64,000 bases of DNA, taken from Aphrocallistes beatrix (lineage: Eukaryota; Porifera; Hexactinellida; Sceptrulophora; Aphrocallistidae). The stretch spans positions 2,685,148 to 2,749,147 of the forward strand of contig OY725499.1 in the NCBI GenBank assembly GCA_963281255.1, in the 5' to 3' direction. This document shows positions 23,997-35,381 of this stretch, piece after piece; positions within the stretch are counted from its first letter, which is position 1; each line of letters starts with the position of its first letter. The position numbers and the translations under genes are program-made. Below the pieces are notes generated by a model, which did not search any database, was not told the origin of the DNA, and saw only the letters and a program-made list of their open reading frames with translations.

Positions 23997-25970
23997 ATGG
24001 AAGAGCTGATTAGAGAACGCAAGAGTTCCACCCTGGATGTAGAGCAGCTGACTAACATGCTGTACGGGGGGGAACAGAGTGTGAAGAGGAAGAGAGACAT
24101 CGAGTTAAGCATAGCTGCGGATCCGATGTATGACAACAGCGAGTTCCATTTCTTGGATCGAGAAGAGAAGTTTGATGAAGCTGTCAAGAAGTCCGTGTAC
24201 ACAGTGAAGACTAAGGTCCCAGCGCTAGGCATAGCTAAGCTATCAGAGAAGAGACTGTTGATGGAAGAAGCAGTTGGGTTCCCAACACCTTTAGACATAT
24301 ATGATCACCTCTTCTTGAATACAGTGTTGGGACAAGGGACCAAGGAACAGATTGCGAAATGGGTCCCTCTAGCTCGTAACGGTGAAATACTGACCTGTTA
24401 CGCTCAAACAGAGTTGGGGCATGGCACTTTCGTACAGGGGCTAGAAACCACGGCGACTTATGATCCCCTGAGGGAAGAGTTCGTCCTGAACACTCCCACA
24501 CTCACCTCCTACAAGTGGTGGTCTGGCGCTCAGGGCGTTGTGGCCACACACGCCGTTCTAGCAGCTCGTCTGATCTCGAAGGGGGAAGATAGGGGCATCC
24601 ATTACTTCATCACTCAGCTGAGGAGAATGGACAACCACCAGCCTCTACCTGGAGTCACGGTAGGGGACATAGGTCCTAAGTTTGGGTTTGAGACGAAGGA
24701 CAATGGTTTCTTGAAGCTGCAGCATATCCGCATCCCTCGAGAGAACATGCTGATGAAGATTGCTCGTGTGGAGGCAGATGGCACTTACTCGCGCCGTCTC
24801 AGCTCCAAGCTGGCCTACGGATCCATGGTGCTAGTACGGACCGGGTTAGTCCACTCGTGTTTCTTGATGCTGTCGAGAGGTGTGACCATAGCTATACGGT
24901 ACAGCGCCGTGCGTAGACAGACGCGGAACAAGGCGGGGGAAGCGGAGTCGCAGCTCCTGGACTACACCAACCAGCAGTATGTCCTGCTGCCCCTGCTGGC
25001 CGCCACCTACGCTCTCCACTTCGTGTCTCAGCGCGTGGGAGCCCTGCTCAAGAGCACTCAATCCCAGCTGGAGAGAGAGAACTTGGAGTTGTTGCCAGAA
25101 CTGCACGCCTCTTCTTCTGGACTGAAGGCCGCAGCGTCGAAGCTCAGCTCCCAAGGAATAGAGGCGTGCCGCATGGCGTGTGGAGGCCACGGGTACTCAC
25201 AAGCAAGCGGGTTCCCTGATCTCTACTCCAATACAGTGGCTATAGTAACCGCAGAGGGGGACTACCACATCCTACTGCTACAGACAGCTCGCTATCTGGT
25301 CAAGATGTGGAAGCAAGTGCGCGATAATCCGACCCACTCTCCTCCTGACAACCTCAGCTACCTAGCTTCCATCCCTGGTGCGGCTACAGGTCTGCGCTCC
25401 TCAGAACGCCAGCTGAGGCTGTACGCGCTGATGGCGAGAGCGAGTGTGGAGCGAGCCGCTGCCAGGCTAGAAGCGGAGGGGAGACGAGGACGGGACCCGT
25501 TCCAGGCGTGGAATGCCGCAGGTGTGGAGCTGATCCAGTGCGCGGAAGCTCACGCGTACTACGTCATGGTGAAGTCGTTCATTCGGAGTCTGGAGCTAGC
25601 AGAGGTGAGAGCCATGAGTGCTGGCAACCAGCGCATCCTGAAGACCCTCTGCGACATCTTCTCGCTCCACCAGCTGGTGGAGAGGGCTGGCCCGTTCCTG
25701 GAGAGTGGAGCTGTGGGGAGTTCAGATCTGGGAGAGGCGAGGCATCTGCTGGTGTCGCTTTTGAGGGAGATCAGACCGAAAGCGGTCTCTCTGGTGGATG
25801 CATTCGATGTGCCAGACTTTGTGCTCCGCTCTGCGCTGGGAAGGAAGGACGGAGACGTGTACAGAGCGCTGTGGGAGTGGGTGCAGCGGAACCCCCGCAA
25901 CAAGGACCGGGACGGAGTGCACCCCGTCTATGCCAAGTACCTGAAGCAGCTGCTCAACTCAAAGCTGTGA
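23997..25970 (+). CDS. Peroxisomal acyl-CoA oxidase
   Basis: A 657-residue intronless frame, matching the 660-residue length of ACOX1-type enzymes. It catalyses the first, FAD-dependent, H2O2-producing step of peroxisomal beta-oxidation. Hallmarks are CYAQTELGHGTFVQGLETTATYD (FAD/substrate segment), KWWSGAQGV, ACGGHGYSQASGFPDLY and AEGDYHILLLQTARYL, whose Glu420 fits the catalytic base. The protein ends NSKL, so the last three residues SKL are a canonical PTS1 peroxisomal targeting signal. The start ATG gives MEELIRERKSSTLDVEQL, aligned with the usual N-terminus. The reading frame is much more GC-rich than its surroundings. Metazoan-type sequence and PTS1 argue against a bacterial contaminant. 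Confidence 0.95.
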   Translation: MEELIRERKSSTLDVEQLTNMLYGGEQSVKRKRDIELSIAADPMYDNSEFHFLDREEKFDEAVKKSVYTVKTKVPALGIAKLSEKRLLMEEAVGFPTPLDIYDHLFLNTVLGQGTKEQIAKWVPLARNGEILTCYAQTELGHGTFVQGLETTATYDPLREEFVLNTPTLTSYKWWSGAQGVVATHAVLAARLISKGEDRGIHYFITQLRRMDNHQPLPGVTVGDIGPKFGFETKDNGFLKLQHIRIPRENMLMKIARVEADGTYSRRLSSKLAYGSMVLVRTGLVHSCFLMLSRGVTIAIRYSAVRRQTRNKAGEAESQLLDYTNQQYVLLPLLAATYALHFVSQRVGALLKSTQSQLERENLELLPELHASSSGLKAAASKLSSQGIEACRMACGGHGYSQASGFPDLYSNTVAIVTAEGDYHILLLQTARYLVKMWKQVRDNPTHSPPDNLSYLASIPGAATGLRSSERQLRLYALMARASVERAAARLEAEGRRGRDPFQAWNAAGVELIQCAEAHAYYVMVKSFIRSLELAEVRAMSAGNQRILKTLCDIFSLHQLVERAGPFLESGAVGSSDLGEARHLLVSLLREIRPKAVSLVDAFDVPDFVLRSALGRKDGDVYRALWEWVQRNPRNKDRDGVHPVYAKYLKQLLNSKL

Positions 25971-26124
25971 CCTGCGGAGATTTTTGCAAAGATTTTGTAG
26001 TAAATTGCGGACGAAGTAATGCATCTGTATTTTTTTTATATTCTCTCGATTTTTTAACACTAATATTTAGTTTATTGTAGTTGGAGGACTTGAGCTTTAT
26101 TGGATCAACTTTCAATCTTATATA

Positions 26125-26915
26125 TTAAAATGCTAGGATTTTTTGTTTGTTTGTTTGTTTGTCCGAATTGATTGAAGAATTGGCAAGTCATAGAGATACG
26201 AAAATTGGCATGTAGGTGTCAAATGATGAATCTACGATTAAGTTCGAAAATCTAAGCGAAATTTTCACACCTCTGCAAAAAAAATGGAAAACAATTTTTC
26301 ACACCTTTACTATACAATACTATGTACGGCTTTACTCTCACAATAGAAATCTATGTACACTATTGTAAATCTATTGACACTATTGTAGGCTGTCATTGTT
26401 ATTAATACTTCAAAGCAATAACTTATATAAATGTCTCAATTATATTATAGAGCAGCGCCCGCGGCCTTGCTTTGGCGGTCCACGTTGCATCCAAAATGCC
26501 TCTATCCATACCAATCCCGAGTGCACGCCCCTGTATTGCGGCCCGCCACTAAATGGTATGAAGCAGTTGCGGCCCGAAGTAAATATAGTTGGACAGCCCT
26601 GTTATAGAGTATGGCAGTAAAAAAGGTTATGTGTATGTTTTCACACCTTTAATATACATATTTTCACACGATTTGGCGAATTTTGAAAATTATGCTAGAG
26701 ACTAGCTTCCAACGGTTGACATGGGGTTTTTAGGGGTGTATATTTCGAATATCATATTTTCAGATCGATATGAGTAATTATTGGTTAACTTTTGTTTAAA
26801 ATATTTATACATAAATAAAAAGAATTCCCAAAATGGGCTTGAGCAATTCCAGGCGCCCGCAGGGCGACTCGCGGACACGAAGTGTCCGTAAGCCGCGAAG
26901 CGCACTTGTAGATTT
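26125..26915 (+). mobile_element. Helitron-like repeat, copy B (hairpin end at right)
   Basis: Starts ATATTAAAATGCTAGGATTT followed by (TTTG)n and TCCGAATTGATTGAAGAATTGG. It ends with GCGCCCGCAGGGCGACTCGC, the hairpin GGACACGAAGTGTCC and CGCACTTGTA. Inverted relative to copies A and C. A hAT MITE is inserted at 26453. Confidence 0.6.
26453..26601. mobile_element. hAT MITE inserted in repeat copy B
   Basis: A 149-bp element with ends CAGCGCCCGCGGCC and GGACAGCCCTG and a perfect 8-bp duplication TTATAGAG (26445-26452 and 26602-26609). Internal GCGGCCC motifs. No coding sequence. Confidence 0.88.
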
Positions 26916-27896
26916 AATATTATAACACCTATAGTTTCATAATTATAGATACATAATTCTCTACAGATAACATACTCCGATTTTTCAAAGCCTTAATTCA
27001 TCATTCTTTTAACCCTATTGTATATGAACTTGTTTTGTAGACTTCGTCTACAAAACATGGAAATTGTTTCCTTAGCTTATAACAATAATCAGCTTTTGTA
27101 AGAAGTTTATTCCGTCAATTTATTTACCTTCATTATAGATTCATTACATATTTATATATGATCAATTAGCGTCTTGTTTCAGCACTCAATTAATACTATT
27201 TTCTGTTACTGACGGATACGGTTTGATGTCGCACAGAGAACAGAACGGAGACTCTAACCGCTGTGGTCGGTGTGCCAGTTTGTTGAAGGTAGGTAATTAG
27301 TCTCCACGCATGTACCATTACTGTAATGTGGTGAGTTCTTGGGAAGTTGAGCTGTGTCATCCACCAAAATGGATTTCCCTGCATCGAATAAACTAAACAT
27401 AGAAATGGACACAGATATAAGTGGAGAAGAGTCAAAGAGAACCATATCCTCAACAGATCCAGTGATACTCATTCCTGCTTGAATTCAGCATGAGTTCCTT
27501 GCCTAAGACCTGGAATTCTTAAATTTATGTTTAAAAATTTGCAGAACACTCGTCACCTCCTGAATTGCTCCTAGTCTGCTCAATAGAGAGATTATCATGG
27601 CATGGACAGTACTAAGGTCTGCAGGACATCCTTGCCATGATCTCATTAATCGTCGCTGCGGTTGCGACTGGAAGCTGAGTTTCACTCATTGCCTAAAACC
27701 TGAAATAATAATTCCACATACTTCCATCGAGAGATATTTTATGATTTTGTAAAATATAAGTACTATTATGTAATTTCACACCTCCCTATGACCTCTGGGG
27801 TTGCACCACTAGATACGACACTTTTCAGAATATCTTGGAGTCATTTCATCTTATCTAATTAGCCCTAAAAGTATTAATTGTATTTAATCTGTTTAG
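26916..27896. other. Region upstream of the ICE1-like gene, possible first exon
   Basis: Contains a perfect 11-bp-stem hairpin at 27034-27058. An ATG at 27370 opens a short plus-strand frame (MDFPASNKLNIEMDTDISGE...) that could be the first coding exon, but no convincing donor/acceptor chain links it to the next exon. Opposing minus-strand frames of 60-85 codons have no recognisable features. The 5' end of the ICE1-like gene is therefore unresolved. Confidence 0.35.
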
Positions 27897-29818
27897 GAAG
27901 TCAAGTCCTTAGAAAACAAGCGAGTAGAGCTGTTCCTCTTCTTCAAACAGAAAATCATTAACTTCGAGTACGTATTAGCTGATACACACATACTGATTGA
28001 TTGATGCTGTTTCAGTATACTCTTGCGCATGTTTTAATCCGGACTGAATTGTCACGAGATCTGCTAGTATTAGTCTATTGCTTGGGAGCTCGGGCTAGAT
28101 ATCAGTATTTTAGAAGCCGAGATATATCGTTTAAAAACGGTAGAGTATTATTCCTATTAGAGACAACCTATCTCAGTTTGGTGCATGTGCAATAGAATGA
28201 GGCCTGTTCTAGCATGTCTATAGTTATAAATTTGTATTTTAGTATACTAAAAGGCTCTATACGAGAAGTCCCTGGAATTACTTTCTTAATTCTCCCAAAA
28301 TTAATTAAAATCTTGAACTTGGCTACGGTCCCATAGTATAAGTACCGTATTTCCCTGAAAAATCGTATTTTGGCGGTGGTTCAAACTGGAGTTTATTCAG
28401 GGAAATACTGTATGTATATTTTGTTAGCATTTGCAATGGTTTGGAAGTTGTTTTTTTCTCTACTTTGAATATTCTCTGTTGTTTGTGTAGCAAACTCATC
28501 CGTACTCTTCTGCAGCAGAAGTCTGCCACTGAGAATGAGTGCAGAGCTCTCAAGGCTCAGGTCGACCATCTCTGGCCTTGTCAGCAGGTATTCCAGCATA
28601 CAATTGAGTGGGATTAGTTTCTATTGCGTCTTAACTAATAGAATTTGCAAGTCAGAGTCGAAAGTTTGTAAAGATAATACTTCGTTAGAGCCAATCCTCT
28701 CTAATATAACCATTCAATTATTTATATTTTAAGATTTATTTTGTAATTTCATAACATGTGTTTATTAATCGTGTGATTGGAAATATTCGCTAGGAAAATG
28801 AACAGCTGAAGGAATCAAAGCGAGGCATTGAGGACACGATCATAGAGCTGAAGAATGATCTGGACTCTAAAGAGGTGTGAGAATGCTATACATCTGAATT
28901 CAATCAGAGCTGTAGAGAGTATTACGCTCTATCCCTCTAGACGACCATCTTCCAGCTCAACGCCAAGTTCTCAGAGGCGGAGAGGGAGAAGGCAGACATG
29001 CTAGCAGAGCTCGATGTCTACAAGGTGGCTTATCTCGAAGAAAAGAAAAAGTTAGTTCGTAATAAAGTATGCACTGACCTAGCATCCGAGATTTATACAT
29101 ACTCCATCGCAAATATTAATTTATAGAATCGGATGTAAATTTTCCAAATTAATTCTACATTTAAATTAATTTGATTAATTATATTCACTTACGGTTATAG
29201 ATTTTGTATGTGCTACCCTACCGCCACATTATTCTAGTATATTTACTTTTCTCTGTTCCTAGGAATGAAAGACTAACACAACGCTTGAATAAAACGAAAG
29301 AATTGAGTCAAGGTGATTCCTGATATTCATTCCAAATAGGAGATAAGGATGTGAGCTCTGAGATAGTGATTCTTCAGAATGGTTATCAAGCGCATTAAAA
29401 TTCCATTTTATTGGGATGTATCGCGATAATTATTAATGCACAAACTTGGCAAACTAAGCACGTTAAATGACACTTAACGTGCTTTGGGGAACACTGTACA
29501 TACCTACGTACATCCTAACATGGCACATTATGGACAAAATCGAATTGGAATGCTATTATGTGCTTTTTAGAGAAACGGAAGCTGGCTAAGTTGTTGAAAG
29601 AATCGACTCAGAAGCAAGCTCACGTGGAAGAGAAGCTAGCCTCTCTCAAACTGGAGTTAGGAAATGCCAAGAAAGAGTCCAAGCGAGCTGAGAAGCAGGT
29701 GCCACTTCATTCTCTTCAAGTTCCACTGTTCAGATTTTAATTATGTTACTGTTAACGCTGCTGTTACTTGTATCTGTTTCTAGTGGAGATCTGTGATCAA
29801 GTCCACCCTCAGTCACAG
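27897..29818 (+). CDS. ICE1: ICE1-like protein, coiled-coil exons (N-terminal part)
   Basis: Seven phase-compatible exons: 27897-27967, 28491-28587, 28794-28874, 28941-29050, 29263-29312, 29571-29698 and 29784-29818. They encode a continuous heptad-rich coiled coil of about 190 residues: KQKIINFDKLIRTLLQQK, ENEQLKESKRGIEDTIIELK, NERLTQRLNKTKEL and LAKLLKESTQKQAHVEEKLA. The block KQKIIN followed by a long coiled coil resembles the N-terminus of ICE1. ICE1 is the scaffold of the little elongation complex, which drives small nuclear RNA transcription with ELL and ICE2. Earlier exons probably exist upstream. A different coiled-coil protein cannot be excluded, since the name rests on remembered similarity. 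Confidence 0.65.
28345..28410. mobile_element. 66-bp TA-flanked MITE in an intron
   Basis: Ends CCGTATTTCCCTGAAAAA and TTTATTCAGGGAAATACTG form a near-perfect inverted repeat with TA on both sides. Similar ends occur in Tigger-type elements. Confidence 0.7.
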
Positions 29819-29882
29819 GTAACCTCCTCACTCCTGCGTAGCTAACAGCACTGCCATGTTCTATCACTGCTCTCCTCTGCAG

Positions 29883-32800
29883 CCAGCCGCCCCCTGCTGC
29901 CAGCGAGACGGAGTCTGGCGGCAGAGTGCATTCTGCCCGGAAACGCCGCCGCAAGAACGCTCCTCCGCACCCCTCCCCCTCCTCCCACCTCCTGCCGGAG
30001 CCGAGCGAGGACTCCAGCCAGTCGGACTCGGATTCGGAGCTCTCGGACGTGAGTCAGGTCTCGTCCCTGCAGTCTCTGCGCTTCTACCAGAGTCTGGAGG
30101 ACGCCATTCACTGGACGCTGCCCGCCATGTCTCCCCTCAGGACTCTGTCTCCGCAGCCAGCCACGGAGCCGACTGGCATCACCATAGGTACGAGCAGGGT
30201 GGTCGGTTCAATTATTTTGAAACCCCAGAGCGAATATACAAGTGCAGGTGACACCGCTTAATCGGGACACTTTGGTCCCGGATTTTTGGTCCCGATTAAG
30301 CGGAGTTCCCAATTAACCAATGAAATTTAGTACAGTATTATCTTCTATGTATGGGAAGTGGGAACCATTCCGTTCCTGGAGACTTGTCCCAATTAAGCGA
30401 TTGTCCCGATTAAGCGGAGTTGACTGTGCATACTTAGATCTCTTTGCACCGCATAAAACATCAAGGGTGCTTATTGGAACATACTCAATAAGATTAAGAA
30501 CGTTTAAATTTTGTAGTTTAGTCCTCAAATAGCTTAGTCCTCATCCTGATTGTGAACCCCATTGAACATAGACATACGGATTTGGGGTGTCTAATTGTCA
30601 ATACTTTTTACTCTTTAGTGTGGCATTACTGCTCAAACAATTGAGATGCAACATTGGATTCAGGATTATTTTTTTCATTTTGTAAAATTTGAAAAAAATG
30701 AGGCCCTCTGTGAGACATTATGGAAGGAACCTCTTGACACCTTCGCGCAGGGTTTGGCGAAATTAAGACATAATGGATCCAGACCTAATCGGAAGGTTGA
30801 ACGTTCTGTCCTTTTTACCTACTTTCCTCTTCTAGATGTGTCGACCCTACCCCTCCTCTCTCCCCTGCCCCTCCTCTCTCCCCTGCACTCTCCTCTGCAC
30901 TCTCCCCCTACCTCCCCCGCTAACCCGCCCCCCTCCACCAGCACCACGCTCCACCCCCTGAACACAGACCTTCAGATCAGCTCTTCTTCCGACTCCAACT
31001 CCGACTCCAACTCCTCCTCCTCTTCCCCCCTCTCCTCTCCCCCCCTCTCCCCCTCTCTCAGGAAGAAGCTCCTGCAGTCCAAGTCTCAGCTGCCGCACTC
31101 TCCCCTCCCCTCCCCTCCAGCCTCGCCGGAGGACACCCCCCCTCCCCCCTCCAGCAGACTCACGCGGAGCTTGGCTAAGCAGCTCAACATCTCCATCCCG
31201 CCCCTCCAGGAGAACACCCCGGATCCGCCTAAGGTGACGAGTCTGCACTCCAGGTCTCGCACCACCTCAGAGAACGCCGCCTCCGACCTCTCCTCCCCCT
31301 GCTACCACCCGCCCGTCGCTGCCCACGCCCTCACGGACTCCATCACCTCGCTGCAGCTCCTCACTGACACCTCCACTGACTCCGTTCCCAGCTCCGCCCA
31401 GAGGAGCGAGGGCCCTGCTGCCAGGAGAGAACTGCACATGCCGGAGCAGTCGCCGGGACTGCTGGCAGCTGGTGCGGAGGATCACGACATGACACCTCTC
31501 CTTACAGACGGAAGCTGCATAGAGGTAATGGCTCAGTCCCATCAGCTCTCTCCGACAGCAGACAGCGAGGAGATGGAACTAGACACAGTCCCCGATTCTC
31601 CCCCTGCGCCCCATTCCCCTACAGTCTCCGATCCCCCTGTCCTCCATTCCCCTCCAATCCCCGATCCCCCTGTCCCCCATTCCCCTCTTGTCCCCCATTC
31701 CCCTCTTGTCCCCCATTCCCCTCTTGTCCTCCATTCCCCTACAGTCCCCGATTCTCTTGTCCTCCATTCCCCTTCTCTGCCTCTCAGTGCAGATAGGACA
31801 CCCCGTGACAGTATGGAGAGTATGGAGAGCGTGGAGAGTGTGGACACAGATAACGTCTCTACGGTAGAGCCCCGCACTACTCGCAGCAGAGCAAGACACG
31901 CGGCTACTGTCACCCCACCTCCTCTGTCACCTCCTCTCCTTGCCTCTCCTTGCCATGTCCCCCCGCCTAATCCCTCTCCCAGGCGGAGCGCCCGCCTCAC
32001 TCCGTCCCACCCCTCTCCTCCTCTCAGCTTCCCCCTGCTCTCTCCTCCATCCAGCGCATGCTCCTCACACACGTCACATCACATGCAGCCACAACCTGTG
32101 TTTAAATACAGTATACAATCGCCACCTCTTCCCCTTAATGCTAAATCACCACCTCTTTCCCCTAATGTTAAATCGCCACCTCTTATCTCTAATGCTAAAT
32201 CGCCACCTCTTTCCCCTAATGCTAAATCGCCATCTCCCGGAGAGAGGCCCGCACTAGCTAGGAGGGGGCTGTCTAGGGTGTCGAAGCAACACCTCCCTGT
32301 CGCTAGCAAGGGCCGCAAGAGCAGGTCCGGGGTGCAGAGGAGGAGGAAGACAAAGATGCGCAAGTCTAAGTCTCAGTGTCTGCACAGTCTTGAAAGAGAC
32401 AGGCAGAGCAAGCCGGTCCCGCCGGTATCCCTCTCCACCCTGACACCGGTGGACTCCGGCGAGAGGTGGCAGCAGATGAGACGGCTGGAGTTTCCCACCC
32501 TTGTCAAGGGGAGCAAACAGCTGGAGAAGTCCCCCTCTACCTCTGCTATCCTGTCCGACTACCTCAAGCAAACTTCTTCCCACACCCGCACACTGTCTCC
32601 CCCTGCTAGCAGTACCGGTGCCTCTAGCGGCAGTCTCCCCCTCTCTCGCATGAAGACGAAGAAGGTCTCGAACCTGCTAGCTCTGTCGGATGACCCGCCT
32701 CCTCACATGGAGGTGAGCCGGCGCTCCCCTCTAGCCGGCAGACTCAGTGCGGCTGCGAGGAGGGGGACGACGGGATCGTCAGGGGGCGAGAGCGATGTGG

Positions 32801-35183
32801 AGATGTGCCAGGGGCCGACAGAGCGGATGGTGGGCAGAGGCAGACAGAGACGGAGGATTAAGAGCAAAGTCTACATCAGTGAGTCCGAGGAGCTCAGCTC
32901 TGACCAAGAGCTACCTCGTGACGTCACTGCACAGGTGACCGAGTTAGAAGAACTCTCGTATGACGTCACAGCTCAGTTTTCCGATTTAGAACTTTATTAT
33001 GACGTCACAACCCATGTGTCCGAGGTGGAGATAGCGCTGAGAGAGGAGAGCGCGGTGGTTAGCGATGAGAGCTGTGTGGCGCCACATCAGGCGAGTAGAG
33101 ACCCCACCCAGCTGAGTCGAGTGGATGTGGAGGGTGCTGGGGTGTGTCTCTCTCCGGGGAGAATGAGGACTCTGTTCCCCCTGCCCGCCTCCAGCCGTAG
33201 CAAGCAGTCCCACTCCGCACCTCACACCGGCTACAGCCTGGAGTCTCTGGGATTCTACGAGCCCCTCTCCCTCCCCCCCGCACTCCGCATCAAGCAGGAG
33301 TTAGTCGCCGCCGCCACGGAGGAGGGAAGCACGGAGGTGTTAGCTCCCGGAAGTCCTCTGGGACTGATCGATCTGATCGGCGAAGATGAAGATGTGGCTC
33401 TAATCCCTCAGCCAGACGATGGATCGTCCTCAGACGAGATATACGTGTCTCCCTTCCCCTCTCCTCACTCGCACTCCCCCCCATTCAGTACCCCCTCCTC
33501 CCGGGACCGCGAGGAACATCTTGTCGACAGGCTGACCCCTTCCCCCTCTCCCTCCCACTCCCCTGCTTCTACTCCAGCCGCACACTCCCTAGCCGAGGTA
33601 GCGGACGCGAACCTGAGGATAACCAGGTCTGGTAACAAGTACCGGTCGTACATTCCCGCGGACTTCTCTAACGAGGAGAGTACGCTGCCGTTTGCAAGCA
33701 TTCTGTCCGCGACTGATCCGCTGCCACCAGACTCTTCTCCTCAGGACTCGCACACGCCCCCATCTACCAGACAGACTCCCGTCAGACCAGTTGTTGGTTC
33801 AGATTACAGAGAGCTGTCAGTGTCATCAGCTCCAGCTCCAGTTCCTGGTCCTGGTCCTGTTCCTGCTAGTGGAGAGAGAATGGACACTACACTGTACATG
33901 CCTAACTACGTCTTGCAGAAGTTTCAGGTACACAGTGGTTTGTCTACTTAGCAAATCACCTACCATGCTAAAATTAATTTAATTTATAATTTAACTAAGA
34001 TTAATTATTGTTGTATTTTACAAACGTGTTAAATTTTGCTTAGATATTCAAACTTAAATCGTAGACTCACCATTTGTAACTTACAACATGCCAATTTTTC
34101 TTAGCTCTACGACTTCCATAATAGCTCCTTCTCCAGGACCCAGTGCTGAGCATAGAGGACATGCTACTGTCAGAGAGTACCACGATAACAGAGCTGGTGT
34201 CCAGCTACACGTTCAGTTCCCAGCAAAGCACCTCCGAACTGTTCCAAGCTAGCAAGTCTAAATTCCAAGCCCAGACCTTCAAGCAGAAGCAGTCCCCCTC
34301 CTCCTCTCACCCCCAGAGAGGGAGCAGGTATCAAGGGAAGGGGGGGACTGGTCGGCGGGGGGAGAGGAACTTCCCTGCCAAGAGGGGGTACGTGGTGGGA
34401 CAGGAGGACAACCAGGACACGGACAGTGACGACGAGATAGACTGTATGCTGCAGGAGCTGAGGCAGAAAGGAAAGAAAAAACCGGACAAACACAGAACTG
34501 CCGCCAAGAAGAGTGTCACTCTAGGTAAGCACGAGTGCGAACTTTGAAATGTGTTGATGGATTTGCTAGTTCAATCAATTCGGATAAAAAATCCTTGCAT
34601 TTTATAGTCAACATTTAATCATGTTTTAATATTGTTAAATTTTGATTTAATCGTGTTGTAAATATGTAGACTTCAGTTAAAAAAGTGTTTAAATGGAAAT
34701 TGTGAGATTTCTACGTTTTTAAAGCTAGCACTATACTTACATTTGAAATATTAGTTTGATCTTCCTATTCACTCACCCAGAGAAGATAACTTTGTACAAT
34801 ACTGCACTCATGACTCTACTCTCCCTGGTAGTTCTGCTACATTTATGTAGAATGTAGTAGACGGAGTGAAACTAGAGTCATCGAAGCTTGAGATGCGTCC
34901 CTTGTATGTAAACCAAGATTTACAACAGAATTAAATGAATTAATATTGCTTCCTTTCAAGTTTATGCAATTACATAAATCTACGCCATCTGTCTCTTTAA
35001 TTGATTCCATTGACAGTTCTGACATACTTGGTGCCTCTTTCTAGCGATTATAATATCCTAGGATCCGAATATTGTTGCATTCGTAGAAGAAGTCCTGATA
35101 ATTCTATGCTAATTCGCACTCTGATCTATCATTTCATTCTTTAGGAGTTTTAAAGCGCAACGAGGAACAGACCCCATATGCTT
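29883..35183 (+). CDS. ICE1: ICE1-like protein, long Ser/Pro-rich disordered middle
   Basis: Exons 29883-30187, 30836-33927 (3.1 kb), 34137-34524 and 35145-35183 continue the coiled-coil exons in phase. The protein here is low-complexity. It has acidic/serine runs (SDSDSELSD, SSSDSNSDSNSSSSS), many SP/PP motifs, tandem octapeptides of the PHSPLVPHSPLV type (about 31670-31735) and LSPNAKSPP-type repeats (about 32110-32240). Short motif-like islands occur, such as LQSLRFYQSLEDAIHWTL, LESLGFYEPLSLPP and NLRITRSGNKYRSYIP. The two 'LxSLxFYxxL' islands could be partner-binding sites. A long disordered centre between coiled coil and helical C-terminus fits ICE1 architecture. If the last donor is not used, translation would stop at about 35213. 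Confidence 0.65.
30245..30426. mobile_element. pogo/Tigger-type MITE 2
   Basis: Ends CAGGTGACACCGCTTAATCG and CGATTAAGCGGAGTTGACTG, internal GTCCCGATTAAGCGG motifs and the core TGGTCCCG. Flanks are TG on both sides, probably a mutated TA. Lies in the intron before the 3.1-kb exon. Related to the elements at 8510 and 54068. Confidence 0.75.
34030..34612 (+). repeat. Helitron-like repeat remnant split by an ICE1-like exon
   Basis: 34035-34113 matches the AT-rich part of copies A and C (TTTGCTTAGAT...TTAAATCGTAGA...ACATGCCAATTTT...AGCTCTACGACTT). 34571-34607 matches the very next part (TTCAATCAATTCGGA...ATCCTTGCATTTTA). In the intact copies only about ten bases separate these blocks. Here exon 34137-34524 with its splice sites lies between them. 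Confidence 0.6.
34613..35144. other. Intron of the ICE1-like gene, no other feature
   Basis: AT-rich intronic sequence between exons 34137-34524 and 35145-35183. No element with defined ends is visible. Confidence 0.4.
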
Positions 35184-35381
35184 GTGAGTTGTGTTATTTC
35201 ATTGCTTGAATAATGTATCAACCGTTAATTTCCGAATAATTATGAGCGTTCGTCCACTGGGGATGACATAGAACGGGTGGCTTCTAGCCTTGCTGTGTGT
35301 ATGATATCTATGTATTCACTCTGTCCTAATAAAAGCGAATCTCCCAACTATTTCCCATTCTATTCAAATTGCGTTGTTCCG

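Noticed and set aside
23997-25970. Bacterial contamination or horizontal transfer as the source of the GC-rich oxidase
   Set aside because: Length, motif order and the SKL peroxisomal signal are those of an animal ACOX. High GC is also seen in the neighbouring spliced gene.
27254-27472. Minus-strand 72-codon frame (MSITGSVEDM...) as a gene
   Set aside because: Stops lie just upstream in frame, and there is no recognisable domain or splice chain. Kept only as an unresolved region.
30847-33484. Long minus-strand frames opposite the Ser/Pro-rich exon
   Set aside because: They are Gly/Glu/Arg-rich mirror images caused by the CT-rich composition of the real exon.
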